Origin: Gnetum montanum | Lineage: Eukaryota > Streptophyta > Gnetopsida > Gnetales > Gnetaceae | Assembly (NCBI GenBank): GCA_015680685.1 | Contig: MNCI01005012.1 | Coordinates: forward strand, 262,935 to 326,934 | Length of the DNA stretch: 64,000 nucleotides | Direction of reading: 5' to 3' | Shown here: positions 21,500-33,244 of the stretch, piece after piece | How the letters are laid out: every line of letters starts with the position of its first letter | How positions within the stretch are numbered: the stretch's first letter is position 1 | Translations under genes and position numbers: made by a program | Notes under the pieces: generated by a model | The model's input: only the letters and a program-made list of their open reading frames with translations | The model's database searches: none | Told to the model about the DNA's origin: nothing

Positions 21500-24297
21500 T
21501 CATGTAGTTCCTGGTGGCGGTGGCTACTTCATGGGTGCCTTTTCCTTGTCTTCACGTTAGGTCTTAGGATTTGATGGCATTGAAGTATGGCCTAGATTTT
21601 CTCCTCTTTAGTTCAGGGATCCTATTCCATCCTTGCTAATGTTCCGATGTTTGATGGATTTGGCACCTCCCATGGGCACGATAGTTGTGGAAACATATTA
21701 TTTGCTTTGACATACCAAGCTGCAAACACCTGTTGTTCCTCCTTGTAGGCTCTGGCTTTGTCTCTGTATTCTTGAAAATCTATGAGCCATCAAGCCAAGT
21801 ATGTTGTGACACCTATCTACCCTTAGTAGCTTACTTTAACCACCCTGAGTTCAGAATTTTCAACCTCCAATTTTTGCAATGTTTTCTTGTCTTCTACAAA
21901 TTCTATTTCATATTTGGCATAGGTGGTGGCTACCTATTGCTCGAGCTCTATTCTTGGGTGCCCTACTGTTAACATGGCAAGGTTGGCATACTGTAGGTTT
22001 GCCAACTCCATGTACTCTATAAGGTCCTAGATCTACAAGTCCCAACTCTTAACTTCCACCTAGTGGGTAAACGCGTATGTGTCCAATATGGCCCACCAGT
22101 CAATGTGTTGAGCACTGAGAGCATTGATGTGGGCCTTGTCCATATGGATCTCCTTTTCAATGATTTTTTTATACATCCCCAACTAGTCCCAGAAATTCTC
22201 CTTCAGCTTCTCATGTCGTTTAGCCTCATTCTGCCATGCAGTTATTTCAATGGTTGTCTTCTAATGGATGGCCTGTACCTACTCCATTGAGAGGTTTTGA
22301 TTTTCCTTGGCTAAACGATTCATGTCCTGGTTGACCCTAATTAGTTATTCTTACAACTACTAAAAATGTTCCTTAAGAACATTCTTTTGCTTCTCCACAG
22401 AGGTCAACTGAAGGTTGTCAACAACAAGTTATTTATTCTCCTCTTGTAAGGCCTTGAGTGCCTTGGCATGTGCGTAAGTTTGTGCTTGTGCCACAGAGGC
22501 ATCCCAGTCAACCTTCTCTTTTTCTTCCACCATCCTTTTATTCTCTGTCAATAATTTATTAAGTTACTTGGTTCTAAAAGTGTCTAGCTAGTTTGCGGGA
22601 ATGAATTGAGAAGGATCCCGCTGCGCTGCTTGCAGGTTCACGAGCCTTTTTTGCAATCTTTTCACTTTTGCTTTAGCATGCTTGGCCCTCATCTCTATCA
22701 TGACCAACTTCCCCTTGGTGGAAATGAGGTTTGATTATATTATTGTAACATCCTATGGGATTTCAAACAAGGACATCATTACATGTCCTGTTTGCATCAA
22801 TCGGTCAAGTACATCCTCATGTTCCGCAGGAGTCATTGAGGTACCGGCCAGAGTTTGAGCATCCCTTGCTCCTGTAAGATCTGCCAGTGGCACAATAGGC
22901 ATATTGAATGATTCTTTAATGTGTTTTGCAACCACTTTTTTAGCTCCCGCTGCATCCTGGTGCTACATGACCACCACCATGGCCCCTTCACCAGTTTCCA
23001 GCTGCACCTAAAAGGATGCAATGCTCCTTGAAATCTATTGTGACCAAGGGCTCTCCCCTCCTCCTATCTAAATGAACACTTCACCCCATGTGTGATCCAT
23101 AGAAACCATAGGTTGTACGACATCTTCAATGATGCAGAAGAGATTTGCATCATCACAAGTTCCCCAACTGACCGTCTCAGCGATGGCCCTGAGAAGGCTC
23201 ATAGATAGTCTATAATATTGTGGCAGTGGCGGTGGTTGATCATGCTAGCCCATGCCAGGCGTTGCTTCTTCTTGTTGACTAGGTCCCATGCTTTAAAGTT
23301 GGTTGGATCCTACAAGTTGAGTTGCAGTTAGTCCTACCATCTATTCTTTTTCTTGTTCCGACCCCAACATCTCACTAGTGATTTTCCTTGCAGTTGGTGG
23401 CTTTAGCAATTTGGCATACAAAGCATTTTGGGCTTTTTAGAGAACATCATTGGTGTATCCTCTAATACTAGCATGGCTGCATAGCTTCCTAATAAGACAA
23501 GGGAAGGGCAACGCAAACTTCCTTATCTTCCGTTCTTTAACCCACCTTAGGATCTCCATAAAATATAGATGAGGCAAGTTAGCATTAACCTTTCCCATCA
23601 ACATTGCACATCCTCTTGCTGCATATGTTGAAATTCTCTTTAAACCTCTTATGGGGAAGATGTGATAAGTCCCTATTTTGAAATAAATCTTCTCTTCAAT
23701 CGTCAACTCCCCATAGGTCTTATCTTCCTTGCCATATACCCTATCTAACCAAACTCGTCACGCATTAAGGTCTGAGCGGGTAGACAACCAGGCAACCTTT
23801 GCTCCTATATTTGGAAGGTTTAATACTTTCAAAATGGCTTGAATAAAGAAATCAATAGTCACACCACATATGTTAACTATGGTGCCTTCTTCTTTGTTGT
23901 GCCAAAATTGGTACATTTGCCCTAAGTACCAGGCACTGCTTTCAAAGAGGGTAGGCCATAATGGGGATCCTTTAAGGTGATCCCTAACGACCTCCGAAGC
24001 AAATTCTGCGAAAGGTCCAAAGTTTAATTCCACGATCACTGCAGTTAATATGGACCTTTCATGGATGGCCTAAACACAATCCTGGGGCAATGTGAGATGT
24101 CATCCTTGTTCAGACAGTGTAGCAGCTCCTCCTTCTACCTACCTTGATTGTATAGTTGTAGGGTCTTCTTGATGGATACTAAATTATTGTTCTTCCTACT
24201 CTACATGTTGTTCAGTGGGAACTTGTCCTTCACCTCTCCTAGGTCACTTGATCACACCTTGAGTAGGACCTTCCTGTTGTACGCGTTTTGGGGCCAT
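21500..24297 (-). pseudogene. R4 additional ORF (aORF)
   Basis: From ATG at 24297 the minus strand encodes MAPKRVQQEGPTQGVIK, a stop, then PRRGEGQVPTEQ. A long open part at 24039-23437 includes LNFGPFAEFASEVVRDHLKG, CGVTIDFFIQAILKVLNLP and IYFKIGTYHIFPIRGLKRIS, then NLPHLYFMEILRWVKE and FALPFPCLIRKLC. This resembles the 'putative plant transposon protein' domain seen downstream of pol in large plant Ty3 elements. From about 22940 on it is charged, heptad-like coiled coil, including ELANLQYANLAMLTVGHPR, which is conserved in R3 and R5. Biochemical role unknown. Position is like env, but I see no signal peptide or clear membrane anchor. Several stops and a frameshift are present. Confidence 0.7.
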
Positions 24298-24790
24298 CTA
24301 CAATCACACGGGGCCAATCATTAGTAAGGTTGTTACCAAAGTTTGGTTATACCTTACTGCTTACCTAAATGAATTTTCTTTATCTCTATGTGACGTTAAT
24401 TATTAGGAGAAAATGTCCCAGAAATATTATAATATTTAATCCTCTTTGCTTAGGTGGTTTCCAAATCTAGTTTCTTGGTATAACTAAGGAGATGAAATTG
24501 TTTTTTGTGCATTTATCATTAATTTTATAACTAATTACCCTTAATAATTTCCTTCGGGCAATGACAAATTTCAAAAAAATTATGCGCTATTCGACGTGTG
24601 CCCCTCCCCCACAACTAAGCTGAACACTCCGGGTTCAAGTAAGTTCAAATGGAATGAAAATCAGAGTACCAGTGAGTGAGTTATGGATATGAAAGCAAGG
24701 GACGCATAATCCCGAGCCATAGAGAGAAATTTGAAAAACTTCCCTTGCATGAACAATTGCAAATGATGTTGATAGGTGAAGGGGGGTCAT
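24298..24790 (-). other. R4 aORF leader and possible intron
   Basis: Minus-strand sequence after the internal TATA box aligns with the R3 leader (block AAGGGAAGTTTTTCAAATTT versus AAGGAGTTTTTGCAATTTT, and CATAACTCACTCACTGG versus TATAACTCTCACATCG). It ends at TTGTAG immediately before the aORF ATG, an acceptor like those in R3 and R5. The GTAAGC donor seen in R3 and R5 is not visible at the matching place here. Confidence 0.5.
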
Positions 24791-24840
24791 GTATATATAT
24801 ATTTTTTGGACGCGATATCGCGTACGTGATATCGTGGCCG
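24791..24840 (-). promoter_or_regulatory. R4 internal promoter-like block
   Basis: On the minus strand CGGCCACGATATCACGTACG continues with CGATATCGCG and then a TATATATATA run, upstream of the aORF. The GATATC palindromes and their ACGT-rich flanks match the U3 of R4's own LTR (21212-21300) rather than the R3 or R5 internal block. Inference: a second promoter for the aORF transcript. Confidence 0.55.
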
Positions 24841-24849
24841 ATCGAAGTT

Positions 24850-26440
24850 AGGGCACTTTATAGAATGTACTGAATTTTTAATGTTTTTCTAAAATTAAAA
24901 GATGTAAACTAAGGAAATTTGGACTGCTATTAAAGGGCTCTAGGGTAATTCAACTAGTTCTGAAGGCACAAAAATTATGATGGTATGGAATTTATCAATA
25001 AGGACCTTGGATGATAAGGGAGAGAAAAAGGCTATGTGATGGTTCATAGGAACGTTTGAATCGCAGGAATAGTAATAAGGGAAAGAATATCATTGAAAAT
25101 ACGCTGACGGTAATAGATGGTGTGTGGAAGATGTGTTATGAGTGCAAATTACAAAAATTACGCAAGTGGGTCCTCCCCAAAGCAAGTTCCAACCTATAAT
25201 GCCCTTGTGTAACCACACCTTAAAATGTTTGTAGGCACTAGAATGGTTAAATGTAATCCACACTAGTTCCACAAAACACACACATGTAAGTATCATTGGA
25301 ATGAGGTAAGAATTATATGCTACACAAGACACGAGCTACAAGTACATGAACAGCGAGATGAGACAGACTATAGAAGGGATTGTAGAGATTTGGACATAAG
25401 GTAACTGACCCAGGGCACAATGAATCCAGCATGTAAAGCATGATTAATGTGTCATTAACCCATCGTTCCAAGATCAAGACCAAGTCCATTCCTCTAATCA
25501 ATGACACCGCATTGTTTCATCCCATGATGAGTGACTATGAGAGTACCATAACAACAAGGTGTACAATCACTTGGCATTTTGTTCAAGGGAGGAGTGATTT
25601 TTGCTTTCTGGCACTTTCTTTGTTTTTTTTTTATTGAATGTTGAATCCAGAGAAGACACCAACCCTTAGGCATGGGTGCATATCTTTCTAGTCGGACCCC
25701 CTATAATAGCATTGGATTTTTGAGTGCCTTTTGATTACTCTTACTCCCATTTTGTGTTAGATCTACAAGGATCTTAGTACAACCACGTTGCATGATAACT
25801 CTCACAAATGTCACCAAAGAGAATCCACAAGTCCCCTTGATGTCACACCCTAATCATTCCCTCTTGCTCCATCCATCTTCATTCTAGGTACAATGAACAC
25901 AAAATTAATTTTAAGTTTTAAGAATGTCAAGAATATCACTATACCCTCGAACAGAACCTCTTATTTGTAGAATGGATGAGTGGATGTAATGGGCTTACTA
26001 TCCAAATGATTGATCACTCGAGACTTGATAACATAGAACACACCTCAACTAATGAGCCACATGATTGTTTTATTCATAGATGAGATTACTTATAAAAAGA
26101 TAAAAAGACAAAAAGATAAAACAAGAAATTGAAAAATGAAAAACTGGAAAATAAAAAATTGTAAAATTAAAGAAAATGAAAAATATTTATTAATCCTGCT
26201 TGTTATTAGAATGGGGGATATCCCCCATAACTAAACGGTTGAGCATGACAAGGATTAATAAATGAAAGATGAGGATCCTTACATGTTGGAAATATCGAAA
26301 CTTTGTCATACTTACCCCATTGGGGTTCACACACCTAATTATAGTAAGCATAGTGGGGCAATGTATAAGATGTGGTTCCTGGAAAAAGAGTTGACCCACT
26401 ATGATACTTGAGATCGTAAGATGGTATGTAAGGATTGGGA
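24850..26440 (-). other. R4 non-coding spacer between gag and aORF
   Basis: No RT, RNase H or integrase motifs in any frame. The T-rich start after gag (minus strand from about 26180) and blocks such as TGGGTCCTCCCCAAAGC at 25148-25165 resemble R6 60050-60067, which lies downstream of R6 integrase. This indicates 3' untranslated sequence joined directly to gag. Confidence 0.65.
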
Positions 26441-26442
26441 TG

Positions 26443-28191
26443 TCATCCTCCATGGTTGTATTCATTGGGCTGTATGGTTGTTGGAGTGTTAATTGGTGGC
26501 CTTGATGAGGTAACACAAGGCGTTGGGTTTGAGGAGAAGGATGCACCACAGTGTTGGACTTGTGCTGAGTTGGAGAATGCAATGGCCTTGGAACTGTGTT
26601 GTTCCTTCCTACGGTCATGTCTAAAGAAGGGACGTCTTTGATGTTGAGGAGGTCTCTCACTGCTATTGGCAATAGTAGCACAAGTAATGTTCATGGATTG
26701 TTGCTGAGGTGCAGACACTTTAGGAACAGTTGGTGGCAATGTAGAAGGAGGGAAGGGATAAGAATGTTGAAATTTAGGAGAAGTGTAAGGTACACAAGGT
26801 GGTGGTTGTGTTGAGGACATGGGCTGATAATATTGAGGAGAATAATATTGCGGCGAGATAGAGTATGTTGATCCAGTTGGGGAAATAGGATGTTGGATTA
26901 GATAAGAATTTGGATTTGGATGATACGAAGGGTATCTCCAATTTAGGGATGGCTTCCCCCATGATAGGGAGTGTTGCCACTGTGATCAAACACAGTATCT
27001 CTGTACAAACTCTAGGTGTAACATGCTTCCCCAATGTTCATATAAATGTAAGAAGATTGGGCATTGGGCCTTGGGATGATTGTATAGACAAATGTTGCAT
27101 TCATATGTATGATTGGTAGTTGAGCTCTTATTTTCTTCATCCCTTCTTTCTGATTGTCTAATGATATTTTGTCCTACTTCTCGAGTTTTCAAAACTCTAT
27201 CTCCAATAATATTGATATATTCTTCACACTTTTTATGCATCCATTCTAGCATCTTATTGATCTTTGCCTCGATTTCATCTAATGATTGTTGTATTAGCAA
27301 AGATGGTTCTTCCTCCTTGAGATGGGTTGATTTCTCATTTTTGTGATTATGGACCTCAGTTAAGTTGAGATTTTGGTCCTGTTGATTTTTTTCAACACTC
27401 TCCCATCAAGCCATTTCTCCTTCTTCTTTTGCTATCTACTTAATAAGCTCTTGGAATTGATGGGTTCGTAGTTTGTATAGTTGACCTTGGGCATACATCC
27501 CTAGGGTCTCTCTTATTTCATTATGAAGCCCATCAATGATACAGTACATTATCCTTTCCTCGGAAAACTCATGGCCTGGACAGTTGTTTAACAGTGCATA
27601 ATATCTTTCTAAGGCCATGTCCAAGGGTTCATGTTGTGCTTGTTTCCACTCATGGATTTGTTTCCTCAAAGCTGACACTCTTGCATAGGTTTGATATCTT
27701 TCGTTAAAGAGTTCTACCATTGTTGGCCAACGTTGAATTGAATTTGGTTTTAACAATCTATACCATACTTTTTCTTGGCCAACGAGTGTCATAGGAAAGA
27801 GCTTGAGTTTTTGCCAACCATTATCAATGTTGTTCCATGCACAAGTATCATAGAAGTCTTGTAAATGTTGTTGTAGATCTAAGTCATAGCCTCTTGAGAA
27901 ATTGGGAAAGTTGTTTAAATCGAGCCTAGGTAGGCATCTCTCTTTATGATGCCTACGGGAGATTTAAACAGCCTCTTGTATTTGTGTTAGGCTTGTAGTG
28001 GCCAATAGGGGTTCATCGTCATCGAGTAAGTTATGCTTTCATGCGTTGGGATGATGCTACCTTCGTTTACATTTATAAGAAACCTCCACCTCAGATTGTG
28101 TACTCCAATCTTTATTTTCATATAATTTGTTGGTTCTCCAATGAATTGCCTCACTAGAAGTGGCATTATCGTAGTCTTGTAGGAGAGGCAT
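26443..28191 (-). pseudogene. R4 gag
   Basis: The minus-strand frame from ATG 28191 runs about 580 codons with only a few stops. The gag domain at 27792-27436 reads KVWYRLLKPNSIQRWPTMVE, then LFNERYQTYARVSALRKQIH and GLHNEIRETLGMY. A coiled segment (IEAKINKMLEWMHKKCEE) and a zinc knuckle CNICLYNHPKAQC (C-x2-C-x3-H-x4-C) follow near 27070, then a Pro/Ser/Gln-rich tail to 26443. Gag would form the particle and bind RNA. Stop codons sit mostly at expected Arg or Gln positions. It is close to the gags of R3 and R5. Confidence 0.82.
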
Positions 28192-28312
28192 GGTTGTGAA
28201 ATTGTGTGTGAATTTGTATGTGAATTTTTGTAATTATTTCTTCCTAAAAGATATATTGTTAATTCCTATACAGAGACCTTGTATGATATAACTAATCTAG
28301 ATAACTAGCACC

Positions 28313-28331
28313 ATCCCCAGCAATGGCACCA
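28313..28331 (-). other. R4 primer-binding site (tRNA-Asp type)
   Basis: Minus-strand TGGTGCCATTGCTGGGGAT starts one base after the 5' LTR end. One or two transitions separate it from the canonical site. Confidence 0.82.
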
Positions 28332-28332
28332 A

Positions 28333-28956
28333 TGATGAGTGGCGAGGTACCCCTACACTCAACCATACAAATACGAGCGCTTCACGCACGATCCAGTTGA
28401 ACTTTGCAAATGAACTAGTTGTGGTATCTAGATAGTTACTCATAGATCACAGTTCACTATGTTCCCACCTGGACTAGTATTAGCTTTGTCACGTATGGTT
28501 TAGTCCAGAGTGAGGTGTATGATGTGTTCCTACACTAATGCTACTCCTAGGTATGATGGGAAATAATATCAACTAAGCTAGGAGAGAGAGGGTGAGAGAG
28601 AATCTAAACTAGCCTAAGTGCNNNNNNNNNNNNNNNNNNNNNNNNNNNNNNNNNNNNNNNNNNNNNNNNNNNNNGGTCATGTGCATGTCTAGGTATGTCA
28701 CACTCGAATAAGGATGTTGTACAATTACAATCATCACACTACGGGCATGCACTGGGAGAAAGGGTTGAGAGGAAAACCTGATAAAAAGTCTCTACCTTAA
28801 TACTAAAACTCCATTCTAAACCAAATCCACTTACCTCTTATTTATAGATGAGAAGACAGGCCAAGATATTGCGTATCCGATACAGTGTCTAGGCTACGAT
28901 ATCACGTATGCAATATTGTGGGTGCAATATCGCAGCCAACAATTCATGACTCATCA
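28333..28956 (-). repeat. R4 5' LTR
   Basis: Same termini as 20471-21307 (TGATGAGTGGC...GACTCATCA). The copy contains an N run at 28622-28674. GATATC-type units near 28860-28945 are more decayed than in the 3' LTR, with several reading GATATT or AATATC. Confidence 0.88.
28622..28674. other. Assembly gap, undersized
   Basis: 53 Ns replace an interval that spans about 270 bases in the other R4 LTR (about 20754-21023), so the gap length is a placeholder. Confidence 0.85.
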
Positions 28957-28961
28957 CTTAT
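28957..28961. repeat. R4 target-site duplication, right copy
   Basis: CTTAT, one transition from CTCAT at 20466-20470. Confidence 0.7.
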
Positions 28962-31130
28962 CTAGATGAATATGTATTGGACTTCACCTTCATCCTACAT
29001 TAAGATGAACATCTACAATGGAATGACATAGAGGGTAACATCATCTTGCCCCCCATATCGATATGTGCCTAAGATGTTGTTTCAACCCCTTAAAAAGTTG
29101 GACATCTTAGGTCTTCACAAGGAATACATTGTGAATGGTTATGACACTTGGGACTACCATCCCACTAAAACATAATGCAAGCAAGATCAACATTAGGAGA
29201 AGGACAATGAGGCTACAAAGAGAAAACATTTCACTAATCCCTTATTCCTACTAGATCAAGATGACAATGAGGATCCTCCCTTTGAAGGTTCTCAACATGA
29301 AGATTCTCCATCCCTTGTTATTGATAATGATGGTGTGACCCTGAACCTATAGTCAACTACTTATAAAATAGGTTTGGTAAAAAGTGACAGTCAAGGCAAG
29401 GACTCAGGCAAACATCACAATAGCAAGGGACTTAAGGATGATGGTTGTAATGAGTGGAATCATGGTGGTGGACATCATGATGGTGGTGGCTATCCACCTT
29501 CCTCGCCATCCTCTTCATTTGATTCTAAACATTCCTCTTCATTTTCTAGTTCTCATAGAAGCCACCATCAAAATAATTATGATGAGGATGATCAACAAGA
29601 CAACAATGACCCTCAAGGCCATCAAGAATGCAAAGGTGACAGGAACCATCATCGACATCATTGACACAATCATGATGAGCAACCTCTATTGGCAACTAGA
29701 AGTATGCTTAACATCATAGAGGTAGTTAGAATTCCAACCAAGCGTATGAAAGATAGTCAAATCAAGTGCTTAGACATGAATAATATCCCAAGATTTGAGG
29801 GGGATAAAACTTCGATCCATAAACACATCTACAAGCTTTCCTTGATGCTTGTACCTTACAAAACATAGAAAATGAATGGTAGAAACTCAAGCTCTTCCCT
29901 AGGAAACTCATCAAGGAAGCTAAAAGTTGGTATTGGTACTTGGATTCGAAATCTATCTACAAGTGGAGTACCATGTTGGAGCTATTTAACAACAAATATC
30001 AAACATACTCCAGAGTGTCTAATCTAAGGAAGCAAATCTAAGGATGAAAACAAGGAGTACATGAACCCTTGGATGCTGCTATGGGTAGATATTATTCACT
30101 CTTACACTAATTCCCTAGCCATGGTTATTCTTAGAGGGAACAACTTCACCACATTATAGATGGGCTCAAAGCAAAAACCAGAAGAGCTCTTGGGGTGTAT
30201 GCCCAAGAGAGACCTTCTAAACTAAGGGCTCATTAGATCCAAAGGTTGATAGAGTAAGTAGCAAAAGAAAAAGGTGAGTTGCAAAAAAGGAAAAGTAAAA
30301 AAGAGTATAATAGGTAGCCTTCCATCAAGAAATAAGAGGTCCAATTTTGTGATGAGGAGAAGTCACCACTCAATGAAGTGGTGAACAAAAAAACCTTGTC
30401 CATCCAAAAATCTATTTCTGATACTTCAGCAAAGGTTGATAAATTATGGGACTCTTTGGATAAAAAATTCCAAACTACTATGAAGATTGCTAAAAAATTC
30501 AAAGAGAAAAATAGTGATCATAACCTTAGGAGGTGAAAAGAAGCTAAATGTGACTACTAAAGAGGTAAGGGTGAAGTTGCTGCCATAGAGGAAGTTGTGC
30601 AGACAAACATCGAAGAAGATGTTGGTTGTGACAGTTGTCAATATAAACATCTAGAGGGATGTTGCCTTTTGTTGTCACACTTATAAGAGTCTAGGGTGTA
30701 TGCATTAAATCCTTGACTAGCATGTAGGCAAGCACCCAAATAATTACCTTATCCTTAAAGCAATCCAAGATAGTTCCACCAAAAATAAGAAGCTTACTAC
30801 CCAAGTGGAGCTCCACCACAACCATATGAACAATACTAGTAGTGGCACCAACCACAATCATGGGGAATGCTATCACCAAGGTAGCAATATCCTTACAGGA
30901 AGCTAAATCCATACAGGTACTATGTTCAACAACCTATCTCTCCAAGAAGTTCTACAAGCCATGCCTCATTTCAGCATCACTATTACCCTCCAAAGTACCA
31001 CCAAACACATTCACCATCTACTCATATACATACCATCCTCCACATCTATCTACACATGTCCCTCTACCCTCTACCCAATTACCCCTTGCTCCATCCATGC
31101 AGGGTGAAATCCCTTCATAACTATAGCCAC
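28962..31130 (+). pseudogene. R3 gag, main part
   Basis: The gag frame resumes after R4. A low-complexity His/Gly/Ser/Asp stretch at 29374-29664 (HGGGHHDGGGYPPSSPSSS, later DDQQDNNDPQGHQE) precedes the gag domain at about 29700-30240 (CLDMNNIPRFEGDKTSIHKH). A knuckle CDSCQYKHLEGCC lies near 30630, followed by a Pro/His/Gln-rich region to 31130. Compared with R4 the frame has more stops and several frameshifts. The segment near 30180-30220 (GVYAQERPSKLRAH-like) is also where S7 hit the R5 gag. Confidence 0.75.
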
Positions 31131-31429
31131 AAAATGTCACAAGGGCTATACACTCACATCTAGCCTTCCAGCCATGTGGTTCAAACAATTGATCTAGGAA
31201 ATGACCTTTTTTCAACCCAATAGTCCTCCTAAATCCTTACAACCTCATGTGTCTAGCCACCCTACATCTCCAACACCCTCATCCTTTACATCCAACACCT
31301 TCAAGTGCCCTTCAAACCAAACACAGCATCAGATCAGCACTATGATGCTAACTCATGTTGTTTTCAATTAGATCAAGGCTGGTCATCTTTCCACAAAATG
31401 ATCTAACCCAAGAAGTCCACTCATTTACC

Positions 31430-31750
31430 AGATCACTAAACATGAGCCATGCAAGGCTCTTCTTGATCCTGATTCTAGTGTCAACCTCATCTCCCATGAC
31501 ATGTACAAAGCCTAGAACCTACCACCTCTCAAGAAGAGCAACATTCATTTGAATTGACAAACCAGTCAATTATTGTCCCTCTAGGATTAGTAGAGGACAT
31601 TGTAAACATAGTTTGTGGGTGGTCCTATCCTATCAATTTGTTGGTGATCGAGGTTAAGAATTGCAAAGGTGACTTCCCCATCATTATGGGAAGACCTTAG
31701 TTAAGCATAGTCAATGCACAAATGGGCATAAGGGATCTTTCCTTGAAAAT
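31430..31750 (+). pseudogene. R3 aspartic protease remnant
   Basis: CKALLDPDSSVNLISHDMYK at about 31449-31510 occupies the active-site position (D-x-D-S-S in place of D-S-G), followed by VPLGLVEDIVNIVCGWSYPI and CKGDFPIIMGRP. R5 has the matching LDSRSRVNLIS. Stops and a frameshift occur within. Confidence 0.65.
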
Positions 31751-31979
31751 CTCCAAGGAAAATGAATTTGGATAGTTGGAGAAGAAGAATATTCCATGCA
31801 TCATGTACAATGATAATGAGTGCAATTATGTGCAAAATATTTCATCCATCAAACATACATACATTAAAGCATGCAATCAGTGTGCACAAGAAATAGATAT
31901 TCAACGGTGTTTGTATGCAACAACCAAAAAACAAGAGTGCACCTAATGGCTAATAGCTAACTCAAAAAGCAACACATTA

Positions 31980-33240
31980 TGCATGGAACCAACTAAAAGC
32001 CTAACATGTGCTTATGTTAAAGGCATGAATGAACTTGAACAAGTTCATCACCAACTCTCTGATGATGAAAATGATAATACCTGTTGGGGAGAGTTGGAAA
32101 TCCTTGATAACTTCAAGCAAGAGCCCCTAAAGTTGAAAACTCTATCAACTAACATGGAGTATGCATTCTTAAAAAATGGTAAGCCAATCATAATCAATGC
32201 CAAAACTACTCCTGAACAAAAAGAAAGGTTGTTAAAGGTGGTTAACAAATGGTCAACATCCTTTGCTTGGTCATAACTGAGCTAATAGGAATCGATCCAA
32301 GGATATGCCAACATCGCATTTACACCAACCTGGCCATGAAGCTAAGAAGACAACCATAAAGATGGCTAAACCCCGAATTGAAGAAAATCATTAAGAAGGA
32401 AATAAAGCAACTCCTCAAGGCAGGGTTTATCTATCCCATCATGAATAGTGAGTTGGTTAGCCCACTAGTAATCATGCCAAAGAAAGGTGGAAAGTGGCAG
32501 GTTTGCATCAACTTTAGGCTATTGAACATGGCAACATTTAAAGATCATTTTTCATTTCCATTTGTGGACCAATTGTTGGAAACTATCTCTAGGCATTACT
32601 ATTATAGCTTCTTGGATGGTTATAGTGGCTATAACCAAATCCAAACTACATCAGAAGATAAAGCCAAGACAACATTCACAAGTCCCTGGGGAACTTTTGC
32701 ATATCGTAAAATGCCATTTGGTTTATGCAATGCCCCTACAATATTTCAACACCTAGTCCTTAGCATCTTCTAGCAATAGATTGGTAGTGGTATGGAAGTC
32801 TTCATGGATGACTTCTCCACCTATGAAGCTATGTTTAAGCAAGCCTTGGACCACCTTGAGCAAGTAGTGAAAAGATATGTGGAAACAAATTTGCAACTCA
32901 ACTAGTAAAAGAACCACCTTATGGTTCAAGAAGGCATTGTGCTAGGGCATAGAATCACTCAAAAAAGGATTTAGGTAGACCCTAAGAAAATAAGGGTCAT
33001 CCAAGGAATAACCCATCAACTAGAAATCCTTAAATATGTTTGATCATCCCTTGGACACACTGGCTACTACCAACGATTCATAGAGAATTTCTCTAAGATC
33101 GCAAAATTGTTGGTAGATCTTATAAAAAAAGATGTGCTTTTCATCTAGACCAAGGAATGTGAACAAGAATTCCAATAATTAAAAAAGAAACTTGTAGAAA
33201 CATCAATTCTACGGGCACCAGACTAGTCCAAACCATTTCA
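31980..33240 (+). pseudogene. R3 reverse transcriptase
   Basis: The region begins with the pre-RT segment (NMEYAFLKNGKPIIINAKTT, PEQKERLLKVVNKW). The RT core at 32378-32773 is open: KQLLKAGFIYPIMNSELVSP, MPKKGGKWQVCINFRLLN, YYYSFLDGYSGYNQIQ and GTFAYRKMPFGLCNAPTIFQ. The catalytic box EVFMDDFSTY follows at about 32795, intact. Then come IVLGHRITQ and GHTGYYQRFIENFSKIAK. Several stops are at Trp codons (TAG), for example in FI*TKEC near 33148 and D*SKPF near 33225. Confidence 0.88.
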
Positions 33241-33244
33241 CATC

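Larger units (their letters stand above)
20471..28956 (-). mobile_element. R4, pol-less Ty3-type element (gag plus aORF)
   Basis: On the minus strand R4 reads 5' LTR (28333-28956), PBS, gag (28191-26443), a non-coding stretch, an internal TATA-containing block, the aORF (24297 to about 21500), the purine tract TTGTGGAGGTA and the 3' LTR (20471-21307). No RT, RNase H or integrase motif is found. Sequence right after gag resembles the 3' untranslated region that follows integrase in R6 and R3, so pol appears to have been removed as a unit. It is the innermost insertion and its ORFs are among the least damaged here. Confidence 0.85.

Noticed and set aside
27030-27090. Zinc knuckle with C-x2-C-x3-H-x4-C spacing as a novelty (also near 30630 and 50420)
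   Set aside because: The one-residue-shorter spacing is, to my knowledge, common in gags of this plant Ty3 lineage (CxxCGxxHxxxxCP), so it supports family assignment and not novelty.
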